Below are positions 7,653 to 16,203 of a DNA stretch of 42,334 nt, piece by piece. The notes below the pieces were generated by a model. It was not told the DNA's origin. It was given only the letters and a program-made list of their open reading frames with translations, and did not search any database. Source of the DNA: Oscillospiraceae bacterium (GTDB lineage Bacteria > Bacillota > Clostridia > Oscillospirales > Oscillospiraceae); assembly GCA_902765595.1 (NCBI GenBank), contig CACXAQ010000026.1:1-42334 (forward strand), given 5' to 3'. Position 1 is the first letter of the stretch. Every line of letters begins with the position of its first letter. Both the position numbers and the translations under genes were made by a program.

Positions 7653-8711
7653 ATGCTTGAATCCACGGTGAAAATCCTGACACTGACGAGCGAGGCTGCC
7701 GTCCTGGCCCATGGCGGCCGGGCGGTCTACGCAAACTCCCCGGCCCGGGCCGCGCTGGGGAAAGACTGCGTGGGAAAGCGGGTGGCGGAGCTTTTCGGCA
7801 GCGAGGTCACCGGGGCTCAGGCCGCCGCCTTTCTGGCTCAGATCCGGCTCGGCGGGCGTCCTTATCTGGTCCACGCCACCCGGCTGGAGGAGGATCAGCT
7901 CTTTCTCCTGCGTCCCCAGGAAAACGTGCCCGCCGTGCTCAACCAGCCCTTCCTCTACGCGCTGCGCAGCGCCCTGATGAACATGAAGCTGGCCTCCGAC
8001 CGGCTCCGCGCCGGGGCGGAGGATCTGGGCAGCGCCGGGCTTCTGGAAAGCCTGCGCCCGCTCACCCGGAGCCAGTATCAGATCCTGCGGATCCTGAACA
8101 ACGCCTCCCTGATCCTGAGCGTTTCCGACGGCGGCGCCGTCTTCACCCCCCGCGTCTTCAATCTGAGCAAGCTGTGCGCCTCCATCCTGGAGGCGGTGGA
8201 AAAGCTGGTGCCGGACATCCGCTTCCAGGGCCAGCTGGGAAACGACGTCACCCTCTCCGCCGACCCCGAGCTGATGAAGGCCCTGGTGATGAACCTGCTC
8301 TCCAACGCCATCCGCCACGGGCAGGGCTGCAGCCGGATCTCCCTGAGCCTGCTGGAGTCCGAGCGGAGCGTGGTGCTGGCCGTGGATGACGACGGCTGCG
8401 GCATCCCGCCGGAGGAGCTGCCCCGGGTCTTTGACCGCTACCGCCACGACTATCGTCTCAGCCAGATGAGCGCCGGCCCGGGCCTGGGCCTGACCGCCGC
8501 CCGGCTGATCGCCCAGCTCCACGGCGGCACCCTGCTGCTGGAAAGCCGCCAGGGCCGCGGCACCACGCTGCGCGTCTCCCTCTCCCGGGAAGCCCGCGCC
8601 GCCCCCCTCCACGCCCCGGAAGCCGCGCCCCTGTGCGAGACCGAGGACCTGCTCGCCGGCCTTGCCGATTGCCTCCCGGAGGACTGCTTCAGCGAGCGGT
8701 ATCTGGATTGA
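7653..8711 (+). CDS. Soluble histidine-kinase-like ATPase
   Basis: Protein of 352 residues without a membrane segment. Residues 1-90 look like a PAS-type sensor (VLAHGGRAVYANSPARAALG). The C-terminal half is a full HATPase_c domain: N box LVMNLLSNAIRHG, G1 VDDDGCGI, F box RVFDRYR and G2 GPGLGLTAARLIAQLHGGTL. The region where a DHp phospho-acceptor is expected reads PFLYALRSALMNMKLASDRL and has no histidine. So ATP binding is well supported but classical autophosphorylation is doubtful. No response regulator is adjacent. The ATG at 7653 follows AGGAGG. The last 40 residues are an acidic tail of unknown role. Confidence 0.82.
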   Translation: MLESTVKILTLTSEAAVLAHGGRAVYANSPARAALGKDCVGKRVAELFGSEVTGAQAAAFLAQIRLGGRPYLVHATRLEEDQLFLLRPQENVPAVLNQPFLYALRSALMNMKLASDRLRAGAEDLGSAGLLESLRPLTRSQYQILRILNNASLILSVSDGGAVFTPRVFNLSKLCASILEAVEKLVPDIRFQGQLGNDVTLSADPELMKALVMNLLSNAIRHGQGCSRISLSLLESERSVVLAVDDDGCGIPPEELPRVFDRYRHDYRLSQMSAGPGLGLTAARLIAQLHGGTLLLESRQGRGTTLRVSLSREARAAPLHAPEAAPLCETEDLLAGLADCLPEDCFSERYLD

Positions 8712-8726
8712 TCTGCCATATAAAAT

Positions 8727-8875
8727 AAGCCTGCTGCAAAATGCCATTATCCTGTCATTCCGAGGCCAGTTTGAAAACTGGCCTCGGAATCCGTCCCTTT
8801 CTGAAAGGAGAACGGATTGCCGCAGCCCCTTGCGGGGCTTCGCAATGACATCCTGTAGCATTTTGCAGCAGGCTT
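8727..8875. repeat. MITE-like element with 18-bp terminal inverted repeats
   Basis: AAGCCTGCTGCAAAATGC at 8727-8744 is exactly complementary to 8858-8875. Inside are a stem CCGAGGCCAGTT/AACTGGCCTCGG and a second palindrome around GCAGCCCCTTGCGGGGCTTCG. The 149-bp unit lies between two convergent genes and can also act as their terminator because the right end runs into TTTTTT. No coding capacity. Confidence 0.85.
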
Positions 8876-8892
8876 TTTTGTTGTGGTTCAAC

Positions 8893-9924
8893 TCACCATT
8901 CGTATTTCTGCCTGCGCTTGCAGCTCTCGTAGAGCAGGCGGATGACCACCACCAGGAGCACGCAGGAGAGGATCTGGATGCTGTAGCACTTCAAATACTG
9001 GGCTGTGCGCTGGACCTTGTATTCGCCAAGGTAGCCGATGCCCACCAGGCTGAGGACGAAGCCCAGCCAGCTCAGCGCGTGCCAGTAGGAGAAGCCGTTG
9101 GCCTTGATGGAGCGCACGCTGTAGAACACCAGCACATACAGGGCGGTGCAGGCCGCAAAGACCTGGGCCAGGCTCACGAAGGAGGAGTACTGGTTCAGGC
9201 TGGAGAGCAGGTGGAAGTGCATCAGGGGGGAATCATTTCGCAGGGAGTCCACCACGATCTCCACCGCGCCGTAGTACAGCAGGAACATCCGCCAGACGTT
9301 GCCGCTGCGGGGGCAGGGGGGCAGCATCTTGCGCTTGCTGCGCTTGACGTAGAAGCGCAGCAGGAAGAGCGTGACGCCAAGCATGGCCAGGAAGGCCAGG
9401 AAGAAGGTGGCCAGGCGCCAGACCCGGTTGCCGGCGGCGTCGGTGTTGGAGATGGCGAAGGGCAGCATCTGGAAAACGGGATTCTCGATCAGGATGCGGC
9501 TGCGGCAGGTGTTGTTGAAGAGGGCGCTGAGCCGGACGAAGGCGATAAGCAGGGCAAGGCCCGGCGCGGCGCAGTCCAGCAGCATGCCGCTGTTGGGGCA
9601 GAGCCCCAGCCGATACACGATCCAGGCCGCCAGCCACACGCCCAGGATCACCCCGGGGATGGAGAAGCTGCCCAGGTCAAAATCCGTGAAGGCGGCGGCA
9701 AAGGAGCCGTAGATCTCGGTGTTGAAGTACCAGTGGATCAGCCGGGCCAGAAACAGGCTCAGCACGGAGGCCAGGGGGAACAGCACCAGCACCGCCCGCA
9801 GGTTCTCGCTGCGCTGCCGGTAGAGGGCGACGGTCAGGCTCAGGCAGCAGAGAACGCCCATGGTGATGATCACGGCGCTCCAGTGGATCACCCGGCTGCC
9901 CAGGACCAAGGCGATGGGGTTCAT
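8893..9924 (-). CDS. Lgt-like polytopic membrane protein, degenerate
   Basis: Protein of 343 residues with about eight hydrophobic segments. Its middle follows prolipoprotein diacylglyceryl transferase: FLARLIHWYFN, then GSFSIPGVILGVWLA, then LLDCAAPGLALLIAFVRLSALFNN. Lgt moves diacylglycerol from phosphatidylglycerol to the lipobox cysteine. Here the family signature around GR.GNF.N-E is replaced by VRLSALFNNTCRS, so catalytic activity is doubtful. The ATG overlaps the stop of the NAGPA-domain gene by 4 bases (ATGA), making the last gene of a three-gene operon. It could be a paralogue with a new lipid-related role; the true lgt is probably elsewhere. Confidence 0.6.
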   Translation of the reverse strand: MNPIALVLGSRVIHWSAVIITMGVLCCLSLTVALYRQRSENLRAVLVLFPLASVLSLFLARLIHWYFNTEIYGSFAAAFTDFDLGSFSIPGVILGVWLAAWIVYRLGLCPNSGMLLDCAAPGLALLIAFVRLSALFNNTCRSRILIENPVFQMLPFAISNTDAAGNRVWRLATFFLAFLAMLGVTLFLLRFYVKRSKRKMLPPCPRSGNVWRMFLLYYGAVEIVVDSLRNDSPLMHFHLLSSLNQYSSFVSLAQVFAACTALYVLVFYSVRSIKANGFSYWHALSWLGFVLSLVGIGYLGEYKVQRTAQYLKCYSIQILSCVLLVVVIRLLYESCKRRQKYEW

Positions 9925-11351
9925 TCGCTCACCTCCGTTCCGCCAATGGCGGTGGCAAAGTAGATGTTGTCGCTGACCGGGCGCTCATTGCCCCAGTCCA
10001 CATGGTTATAGGCCCGGCCCTGGAACACCAGCTCGCCGGTCTGGCCGCCGTCCAGGCAGTAGGCGTTGACGACGGGCTTCTCGCCGAAGTGGCGGGCGAA
10101 TTCATTCACCGACCAGCGGGCGGTCTGCTCGGGCGAGTGGTTCAGGGACATGTAGAGATAGTGGAGCTTGTCCACCTGGCCGATGCCGGCCCGGGAGTAG
10201 CCCCGGTCGATCTCGCCCACCGGATACCATTCGCACTGGAGCACCTGGCCGTCCCGGACCAGCACGGGCCCGAAGGACATGGAGAAGAGGATATCGTTAT
10301 CCGCGATGTACTGCTTCAGCTCCTCCTCGGTGAAGCTCTGGCCAAGCTCGGTAAAGAGGAAGTCGCCCTCGCCGTTCACAAAGCAGGTCTCCAGGCAGTT
10401 GTACTTCTTGAAATTCCCCGTATAGGTGCTGGTGGGGAAACGGTACAGGGTCCGGTCATAGACCACCACGCCGAAGTCCCGGTTCTGGTAGAAGTCCGCG
10501 TTCATGCTGACCACGGCGTTGGTGCTCTTGTGCAGCTCGGAGGAGTAGTACTGGTTGGCGGAGGCGAAGGTGTTGTCGGCAAATTTCCGGCGGAACTGGG
10601 AGGCGTCGGCGATCTTGACCTCCGCAAAGCTGCAGGTGTTGCCGTCGATGACTTCCTTCCAGCAGATCACCAGGATGGTCTCGTCCAGATAGTACTCGAT
10701 GTCCTCATCGTAGTAGAAGGTCACGTTGGGGTCGAAGGCCACCGTCTCGTCCTCTCCCAGCAGGCCGTATTCCCGGGCCTGCCGGATCACGTCCAGGACC
10801 TTCTCCGGCTCGTTGATGCTGATGTTGCCGAAGCAGTCCGGGTTCGGGTCCGGGGCCACCACGGCCCCCTCCTCGATCACATAGTGGATCTTCGCGGGGA
10901 CGGCGGGCTCCGTCGGGTCCTCCGTGCCGGGATCCTGGGACTCGGCCACGGGCTCCGGGGTCAGGGTCTGGGTCTCCCCGGGCTGCAGGTCGGCCCGGCG
11001 GGACAGGTTCACGGCGGGCTTGGTGCTGACCACCGTGCCGGAGCCGGGATGGACGTTGCGCAGGATCCAGCCCAGGCACAGGCAGCTCACCAGCAGCAGC
11101 GCCGCGGTGATGGCCACCGGCAGCCACCGGGGCGGCTCCCGGCGCACAGGCTCCCGCACCTCGGGTTCCCGGACCCGGGGCATCTCGGGCTGCGGCTCCT
11201 CCCGGACAGGCTCCCGGATCTCCGGGGCCGGGGTCTCGGGCTCCGGCTGCCGCTGCCGGGGAGCGGCGGGTTGGCTCCGCTGGGAGCGGATGGGGGCGTA
11301 ATCTTTGAATTCGTTCAGGATCTGGTCCAGATCCACATTTTTTTCACTCAT
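9921..11351 (-). CDS. Membrane-anchored NAGPA-domain (phosphodiester glycosidase) protein
   Basis: Protein of 476 residues. Residues 1-75 form a proline/glutamate/arginine-rich cytoplasmic tail (repeats of REP and PEP), followed by one transmembrane helix WLPVAITAALLLVSCLCLGW and an extracellular part. The C-terminal half matches the NAGPA domain (phosphodiester glycosidase family): VVSMNADFYQNRDFGVVVYD, ILFSMSFGPVLVRDGQV and CLDGGQTGELVFQGRAYN. Members act on phosphodiester-linked sugars in polysaccharides or wall polymers. It is the second gene of an operon with an NTF2-like anchored protein and the Lgt-like protein, suggesting a cell-envelope task. The start has a weak AGAGGTCAGACG upstream. 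Confidence 0.82.
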   Translation of the reverse strand: MSEKNVDLDQILNEFKDYAPIRSQRSQPAAPRQRQPEPETPAPEIREPVREEPQPEMPRVREPEVREPVRREPPRWLPVAITAALLLVSCLCLGWILRNVHPGSGTVVSTKPAVNLSRRADLQPGETQTLTPEPVAESQDPGTEDPTEPAVPAKIHYVIEEGAVVAPDPNPDCFGNISINEPEKVLDVIRQAREYGLLGEDETVAFDPNVTFYYDEDIEYYLDETILVICWKEVIDGNTCSFAEVKIADASQFRRKFADNTFASANQYYSSELHKSTNAVVSMNADFYQNRDFGVVVYDRTLYRFPTSTYTGNFKKYNCLETCFVNGEGDFLFTELGQSFTEEELKQYIADNDILFSMSFGPVLVRDGQVLQCEWYPVGEIDRGYSRAGIGQVDKLHYLYMSLNHSPEQTARWSVNEFARHFGEKPVVNAYCLDGGQTGELVFQGRAYNHVDWGNERPVSDNIYFATAIGGTEVSE

Positions 11352-11362
11352 CGTCTGACCTC

Positions 11363-11902
11363 TTATTTCCCGCCGGCGAGCGCGGAAAGCAGCGCCTCAT
11401 CGGCATATACGAGCCACTGGCCGTCCACATAGTGCAGCGTGACCGAAAGCTCCCGGGTGGTGTAATAGTTCTCCGGCTGCGCAAGCAGGGTCTGCATGCT
11501 CACCGTCTCGTCCTCTCCGGCGGCCAAAAGCGCCTGATCCAGGGCGTTCCGGTCCAGATAGCGCAGGCTCACGGTCTGCACCGCCGTATCCCGCTTCACC
11601 CGGGGCTCGCCCTCCAGCGTATAGTCGTAGCTTGCCAGCAGCGCCGTCCAGAACTGCTTGCCCTCCTCGGTGCGGGGGCTGCGGTCCAGCCCCAGGCTGC
11701 CGTAGTTTTCCAGGCACGCGTCCGCCGCCTCGTATTTTCCGATCACGATGGACTCGAAGAAAGTCTCCACCGTGTCCCGGGGCTTTTCGTCCGCCCGGAC
11801 CAGCAGCACGCCGGTCCTCGCGCCGAGGATGCACAGCGCCACGGTCAGCAGCGCCAGGGCCAGCGTAACAAGACCCCATACGGGGTTGATTTTAGGTTTC
11901 AT
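11363..11902 (-). CDS. Membrane-anchored NTF2-like/DUF4878-type protein
   Basis: Protein of 179 residues with an N-terminal anchor (VWGLVTLALALLTVALCILG) and an extracytoplasmic domain. RDTVETFFESIVIGKYEAADACLENY resembles the first helices of NTF2-like DUF4878 domains, and LSVTLHYVDGQWLVYADEAL the strands at the end. Family knowledge gives no enzymatic role; such domains are found in lipoproteins and anchored envelope proteins. It opens the operon with the NAGPA protein (11-base gap). GGGAGGA lies 10 bases upstream of the ATG. Confidence 0.65.
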   Translation of the reverse strand: MKPKINPVWGLVTLALALLTVALCILGARTGVLLVRADEKPRDTVETFFESIVIGKYEAADACLENYGSLGLDRSPRTEEGKQFWTALLASYDYTLEGEPRVKRDTAVQTVSLRYLDRNALDQALLAAGEDETVSMQTLLAQPENYYTTRELSVTLHYVDGQWLVYADEALLSALAGGK

Positions 11903-11987
11903 AGCAGTCGTCCTCCCATGTCGTACCCCGTATTTTAATGCATTCTCCCCGTTCCGTCAATCGCTTTTTCCCGACAGGGAAAAACGC

Positions 11988-12016
11988 TTGCGGGGATATG
12001 GCGCCTGTGCTATACT
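11988..12016 (+). promoter_or_regulatory. Promoter of pepF
   Basis: TTGCGG (11988-11993), 17 bases, TATACT (12011-12016). The ribosome site GGAGG follows at 12050. Confidence 0.65.
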
Positions 12017-12063
12017 GATCTCAAATTCTAAAGGAAAATTTGAACATACGGAGGTTGATCCCC

Positions 12064-13866
12064 ATGGAAAACAAAAAGATCCCCGAGCGCAGCCAGGTCC
12101 CCGAGGAATTTACCTGGAACCTGAAGGACATGTTCGAGAGCGATGAGGCCTGGTTTCAGGAAAACGAGGCGCTCAAGGCCGTCCCCGCGGAGGTCGCCGC
12201 CTTCCAGGGCCACCTGGGGGACGACGCGGAGACTCTGCTCCGCTTCCTGCGCCGGCAGGATGAGGTGGAAGTCCGCCTCTCCACCCTTTACGGCTACGCC
12301 AGCTGCAAGGGCGACCAGGACACCGGCAACGGCTTCTATCAGGACATGCGCGGCAAGGCCATGAGCACCATCGTGGCCGTGTCCTCCGCCGCCGCCTTCG
12401 CCTCCCCGGAGATCATGGCCATCCCCGAGGACACCCTCAACCTCTTCTACGTGGCCCAGCCCGGTCTGGAGGAGTATCGCCGCAGCCTGTACCAGATCCG
12501 CCGCCGGGCGGCCCACATCCTCTCCCCCGCCGAGGAGCGCCTGCTCTCCGCCGCCGGCGAGATGGCCCAGGGTCCCGAGAACATCGGCAGCGTCTTTCGC
12601 AACGCGGACCTGAAGTTCCCCAACGTCACCGACAAGGACGGCGCGGAGCATCAGCTCACCGGCGGCTCCTTCGTCCCCCTGCTGGAGAGCCCGGACCGCG
12701 TCCTGCGGGAGAACGCCTTCAAGGCCTATTACAAGCGTCTGGGCGAGTACCGCAACACCGTGGCCGCCACCCTGGACGCCCAGTTCAAGCAGCTCTGCTT
12801 CTTCGCCAAAGCCCGCCGCTACGAGAGCACCATCGCCGCCTCCCTGGACCGGACCGAGGTGCCCGTGCCGGTGTATCTGAATCTGATCGAGGCCGTCCAC
12901 GCCAACCTGGACAAGATGTACAAGTACGTGGCCCTGCGCAAGAAGATGCTGGGTGTGGAGGAACTCCACATGTACGACGTGTACACCCCCATCGTGGCCG
13001 ACGCCGCCTCCAGGATCTCCTTTGAGGAGGCCAAGGCCACCGCGCTGGAGGCCCTGTCCGTCCTGGGCGAGGACTACGTGGCCCTGCTGGAGGAAGGCTT
13101 CCGCAACCGCTGGATCGACGTGTACGAGAACGTGGGCAAGCGGGGCGGCGCCTACTCCTCCGGCAATTCCCGGCCCCACCCCTACGTGCTGCTGAACCAT
13201 AAGGACACCCTGGACAGCATGTTCACCCTGGTGCATGAGATGGGCCACGCCCTGCACAGCTACCACAGCACCAAGTACCAGCCCGTCTCCACCAGTGACT
13301 ATGTGATCTTCGTGGCTGAGGTGGCCTCCACCTGCAACGAGGTGCTGCTGATGCGCCACCTGCTCTCCAAGACCACCGACAAGAAGGAGCGGGCCTACCT
13401 CATCAACCACTTCATGGACCAGTTCAAGGGCACCATCTACCGCCAGACCATGTTTGCCGAGTTCGAGCTGGAGATGGGCCGCATGGCCGAGAGCGGCCAG
13501 TCCCTCACCGCCGACGCCCTCAGCGAGAAGTACCTGGCCCTGAACAAGCTGTACTTCGGCCCCGACATGGTCTCCGACGAGGAGATCGCCCTGGAGTGGG
13601 AGCGGATCCCCCACTTCTTCTACAACTACTACGTGTTCCAGTACGCCACCGGCTTCTCCGCCGCCGTGGCCATCGCCAACCGCATCCTGAAGGAAGGCGC
13701 CCCCGCTGTGGCCGACTACAAGAAGTTCCTCTCCGGCGGCAGCAGCACCGACCCCATCAGCCTGCTGAAGATCGCGGGCGTGGACATGTCCTCCCCCGAT
13801 CCCGTGAACTCCGCCCTGGCCCTCTTCGGTGAGTTGGTGGACGAGATGGAGAAGCTGGTGGACTGA
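12064..13866 (+). CDS. pepF: Oligoendopeptidase F (M3 metallopeptidase)
   Basis: Protein of 600 residues, the usual PepF length. The zinc motif is HEMGH in TLVHEMGHALHSYHS, with a downstream glutamate in FVAEVASTCNE as third ligand. The N-terminus RSQVPEEFTWNLKDMFESDEAW and the C-terminal YVFQYATGFSAAVAIANRIL are family hallmarks. It degrades cytosolic oligopeptides of about 7-17 residues. GGAGG lies 9 bases before the ATG at 12064; an earlier ATG at 12040 precedes that site and is not used. Monocistronic, with its own promoter and terminator. Confidence 0.96.
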   Translation: MENKKIPERSQVPEEFTWNLKDMFESDEAWFQENEALKAVPAEVAAFQGHLGDDAETLLRFLRRQDEVEVRLSTLYGYASCKGDQDTGNGFYQDMRGKAMSTIVAVSSAAAFASPEIMAIPEDTLNLFYVAQPGLEEYRRSLYQIRRRAAHILSPAEERLLSAAGEMAQGPENIGSVFRNADLKFPNVTDKDGAEHQLTGGSFVPLLESPDRVLRENAFKAYYKRLGEYRNTVAATLDAQFKQLCFFAKARRYESTIAASLDRTEVPVPVYLNLIEAVHANLDKMYKYVALRKKMLGVEELHMYDVYTPIVADAASRISFEEAKATALEALSVLGEDYVALLEEGFRNRWIDVYENVGKRGGAYSSGNSRPHPYVLLNHKDTLDSMFTLVHEMGHALHSYHSTKYQPVSTSDYVIFVAEVASTCNEVLLMRHLLSKTTDKKERAYLINHFMDQFKGTIYRQTMFAEFELEMGRMAESGQSLTADALSEKYLALNKLYFGPDMVSDEEIALEWERIPHFFYNYYVFQYATGFSAAVAIANRILKEGAPAVADYKKFLSGGSSTDPISLLKIAGVDMSSPDPVNSALALFGELVDEMEKLVD

Positions 13867-13895
13867 GTCCCCACTCTCCAAACCTATAAACGAGC

Positions 13896-13932
13896 AAAAG
13901 CCTTCTCCCATGGCTCATGGGAGAAGGCTTTT
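13896..13932. terminator. Bidirectional terminator between pepF and the GNAT gene
   Basis: AAAAGCCTTCTCCCATG pairs perfectly with CATGGGAGAAGGCTTTT around a 3-base loop, with GGTTTTTC after it. It serves the convergent operons on both sides. Confidence 0.88.
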
Positions 13933-13940
13933 GGTTTTTC

Positions 13941-14738
13941 TCAGTCCAGGGCCAGGCCCCAGACGCAGCCGGCGGGCAGGGACCGGTCGGCGGCGATGGC
14001 GGGCTGCCCCCCTTCGTCCGGGGTGAGGAGCCGCACGCGCTCCGCCCCCAGGGCGGCGCCCAGGGCCGCGGCCAGAGCGGGGCGATCCGCCCCCTGGGGG
14101 GCGATCAGCTCCCGCACCAGGGGCAGGTCCTCATCCCGGTAGACGGCGGCGATCCCCTGGCCGACGGAAAACAGGTCCCCGCCGCAGACGCGGCAGTTGA
14201 ACTGTTCCCGGCGCAGGACTTCCATCCCGGGGCGCACATGGGGGAAGCCTTCCAGCAGCGCCTCCCGCCGCGCGCCGTATTCCTCCGGCGAGATCGGCAG
14301 CGGTATGGGGCCGGGGCGGCTCTCGATCCGCTCCTCCCGCTGGCGGAAGGCGCAGCGGGCGCCGATGGCCCGCTCATACCAGGGGTAGAGCCCCGGCTCG
14401 GCGGGCCAGGTGCAGATGACGCCGGCGCCCAGGCGGCGGCCCAGGGCCGCGGCCTGACGGGTCAGGGCCATGCCCAGCCCCCGGCCCCGGGCCCGGGGCA
14501 GCACGGCAATGGCGTAGAGATAGGCGATCCGCTCCGCGTCCAGGTAATAGTCCGTCACCGCGTAGGCCGCGCCCAGCAGGACCCCGTCCTCCTCGGCGCA
14601 GACCCCGCCGCCCAGCGCGGGCAGCTTTTCCAAAAAGCCCCGGGACAGCTCCTCCGGGTCTTCAAAGACGCTGTGCCACAGGGCCGCCAGGGCGTCCGTA
14701 TCCTCCGGGCGGACCTCCCGGATGATCCAATCAGCCAT
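13941..14738 (-). CDS. GNAT family N-acetyltransferase
   Basis: Protein of 265 residues. It opens ADWIIREVRPEDTDALAALW and has the acetyl-CoA loop VLPRARGRGLGMALTRQAAAL (the R/Q-x-x-G-x-G/A pattern). The C-terminal half (REEALLEGFP...CRVCGGDLFSVGQGIAAVYR) extends beyond a single GNAT fold, possibly a second, degenerate GNAT domain. Substrate unknown. The ATG at 14738 follows GAGGTGGG and overlaps the preceding DUF2156 gene by 8 bases, so translation is probably coupled. Last gene of the cca-udg-DUF2156-GNAT operon. Confidence 0.85.
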   Translation of the reverse strand: MADWIIREVRPEDTDALAALWHSVFEDPEELSRGFLEKLPALGGGVCAEEDGVLLGAAYAVTDYYLDAERIAYLYAIAVLPRARGRGLGMALTRQAAALGRRLGAGVICTWPAEPGLYPWYERAIGARCAFRQREERIESRPGPIPLPISPEEYGARREALLEGFPHVRPGMEVLRREQFNCRVCGGDLFSVGQGIAAVYRDEDLPLVRELIAPQGADRPALAAALGAALGAERVRLLTPDEGGQPAIAADRSLPAGCVWGLALD

Positions 14739-15633
14739 CGACCCACCTCGCAATGTACTTATTCAGCAGATATTCCGGCTTATAGCTGAGCTTGGATTGG
14801 CGCAGGGGCTCCAGGCCCATGTCGTCCTCCCGGTTCATGTAGACCAGCTCCGGGTGCCGCTGCAGCAGCATCCGCGTCAGCTCCCGGCAGACCATGGGAT
14901 AGGCCCCGTTCAGATCGATCCGGGCCTTCTCAAAGTGCACGTCGAAGGTGTCGGCGGCGCACATCTCCCCCAGGGAGAAGCCCACGATCTGCCCCTCCGC
15001 CCGCAGCACGCCCCCCTCCAGGCCCAGGCGCTCGAAGGCGGCAAAGGCGCGGATAATGGCGTCGTGCTCGTCGACCACGCTCTTGTCCAGGCGCTGGAGG
15101 TTATCCTCGGTCCACACGTCCAGCATGTCGAGACAGCCGGGGATCAGCTCCCTCGTCAGGGGGACAAAGTCCCAGTCGTGCTCGGCCTCGAAGCGGTTGC
15201 AGTGGTTTTTCTTGCCGTGGAGGGATTTGCCCGCGTAGGTGGCCAGCTTCTCCGCCCGATAGAGGTAGTCCAGGTTGTTCTCCTCCAGGCAGAATTCGAA
15301 GCACCCGGGGTACTCCTGCTCCAGCATGGCTCTGTGCCCGTCGGTGATGCCCCGGATGACCAGCGGGTAGCCCCGCTGGGCGGCAAAGTCCCGCAGGGCC
15401 TCGATGGCCGGGCGCAGGGGGCCGCTGCCGATGGGGAAGACGAAGGCCGGGTGTCCCTCGTAGCGCAGCTTCGTCAGCATCCGGTCCCCCAGGCGGGCGA
15501 TGAGCTGGCGGTAGCGCTTGTCCCAGATGTAGATATTGCCGAAATTGTAGTCTGCGCTGGGGCTGTTCTCGGCACGGACGATCTCGTCCACCCAGCCCTT
15601 GTCGCAGAGGGTCACGGTTTTAAAGGGTATCAT
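14731..15633 (-). CDS. DUF2156 (phosphatidylglycerol lysyltransferase C-terminal-like) protein
   Basis: Protein of 300 residues with the tandem-GNAT fold of DUF2156: CLEENNLDYLYRAEKLATYAGKS, LHGKKNHCNRFEAEH, and AYPMVCRELTRMLLQRHPELVYMNREDDMG followed by LRQSKLSYKPEYLLNKYIARW. The family includes the aminoacyl-transferase domain of MprF, but this soluble stand-alone version has no membrane part, so lipid lysylation should not be assumed. Its stop overlaps the GNAT gene and its start overlaps the uracil-DNA glycosylase stop by 4 bases. Such stand-alone members are common in Clostridia; their substrates are uncertain. Confidence 0.87.
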   Translation of the reverse strand: MIPFKTVTLCDKGWVDEIVRAENSPSADYNFGNIYIWDKRYRQLIARLGDRMLTKLRYEGHPAFVFPIGSGPLRPAIEALRDFAAQRGYPLVIRGITDGHRAMLEQEYPGCFEFCLEENNLDYLYRAEKLATYAGKSLHGKKNHCNRFEAEHDWDFVPLTRELIPGCLDMLDVWTEDNLQRLDKSVVDEHDAIIRAFAAFERLGLEGGVLRAEGQIVGFSLGEMCAADTFDVHFEKARIDLNGAYPMVCRELTRMLLQRHPELVYMNREDDMGLEPLRQSKLSYKPEYLLNKYIARWVDG

Positions 15634-16202
15634 ACCTCATAGGTCCGGGTGCAGCGCGCCCGGATCTCCTTTCGCAGTTCTCTCAGGTCCATAAAGGCCT
15701 CGGGCCGCTTGCCCGGGTCCCGCAGCAGGGCGGAGGGGTGGAAGGTGGCCATCCAGCGGCGGCCGTCCCGGTCGAACCACTGGCCGTGCTGCCGGGTGAT
15801 GCGAAACTCCGGGTCGATCATGCCGGTGGCGGCGATGCGGCCCAGGCACACCACGATCTTCGGGTCGATGAGGGCGATCTGCCGCCGGAGCCAGGGGGCG
15901 CAGGCGTCCTGCTCCTCCGGCTGGGGATCCCGGTTCCGGGGCGGGCGGCACTTGACCATATTGGCGATGTAGACCTTGGAGCGGTCCAGGTCGATCATCC
16001 GGAGCATATCGTCCAGCAGCTTTCCCGCCGGGCCCACAAAGGGCTCGCCCTGCAGGTCCTCCTGCTCGCCGGGGCCCTCCCCGATGAAAAGGACCTCCGC
16101 ATCCTCCCGTCCCACGCCGAAGACCAGCTTGGTCCGGGTCTGGCACAATCCGCAGTTTTGGCAGGCGGCGCAGTCCTCTCTCAACTTTTCCCAGGTGTCC
16201 AT
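15630..16202 (-). CDS. Uracil-DNA glycosylase, family 4 (Fe-S)
   Basis: Protein of 190 residues. Four cysteines fit the [4Fe-4S] site of family-4 enzymes ([14 protein letters not shown] near the N-terminus plus CRPPRNRDP and CAPW). Catalytic motif A is GEGPGEQED with [10 protein letters not shown] after it, and motif B is FHPSALLR. It removes uracil from DNA in base excision repair. It starts one base after the cca stop and overlaps the next gene, so it is in the middle of the operon. [11 protein letters not shown] is the expected N-terminus. Confidence 0.94.
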   Translation of the reverse strand: MDTWEKLREDCAACQNCGLCQTRTKLVFGVGREDAEVLFIGEGPGEQEDLQGEPFVGPAGKLLDDMLRMIDLDRSKVYIANMVKCRPPRNRDPQPEEQDACAPWLRRQIALIDPKIVVCLGRIAATGMIDPEFRITRQHGQWFDRDGRRWMATFHPSALLRDPGKRPEAFMDLRELRKEIRARCTRTYEV

Positions 16203-16203
16203 T

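Noticed and set aside
12028-13911. 627-codon minus-strand frame opposite pepF
   Set aside because: Shadow of pepF; the translation is a low-complexity valine/glycine/histidine mix without domains.
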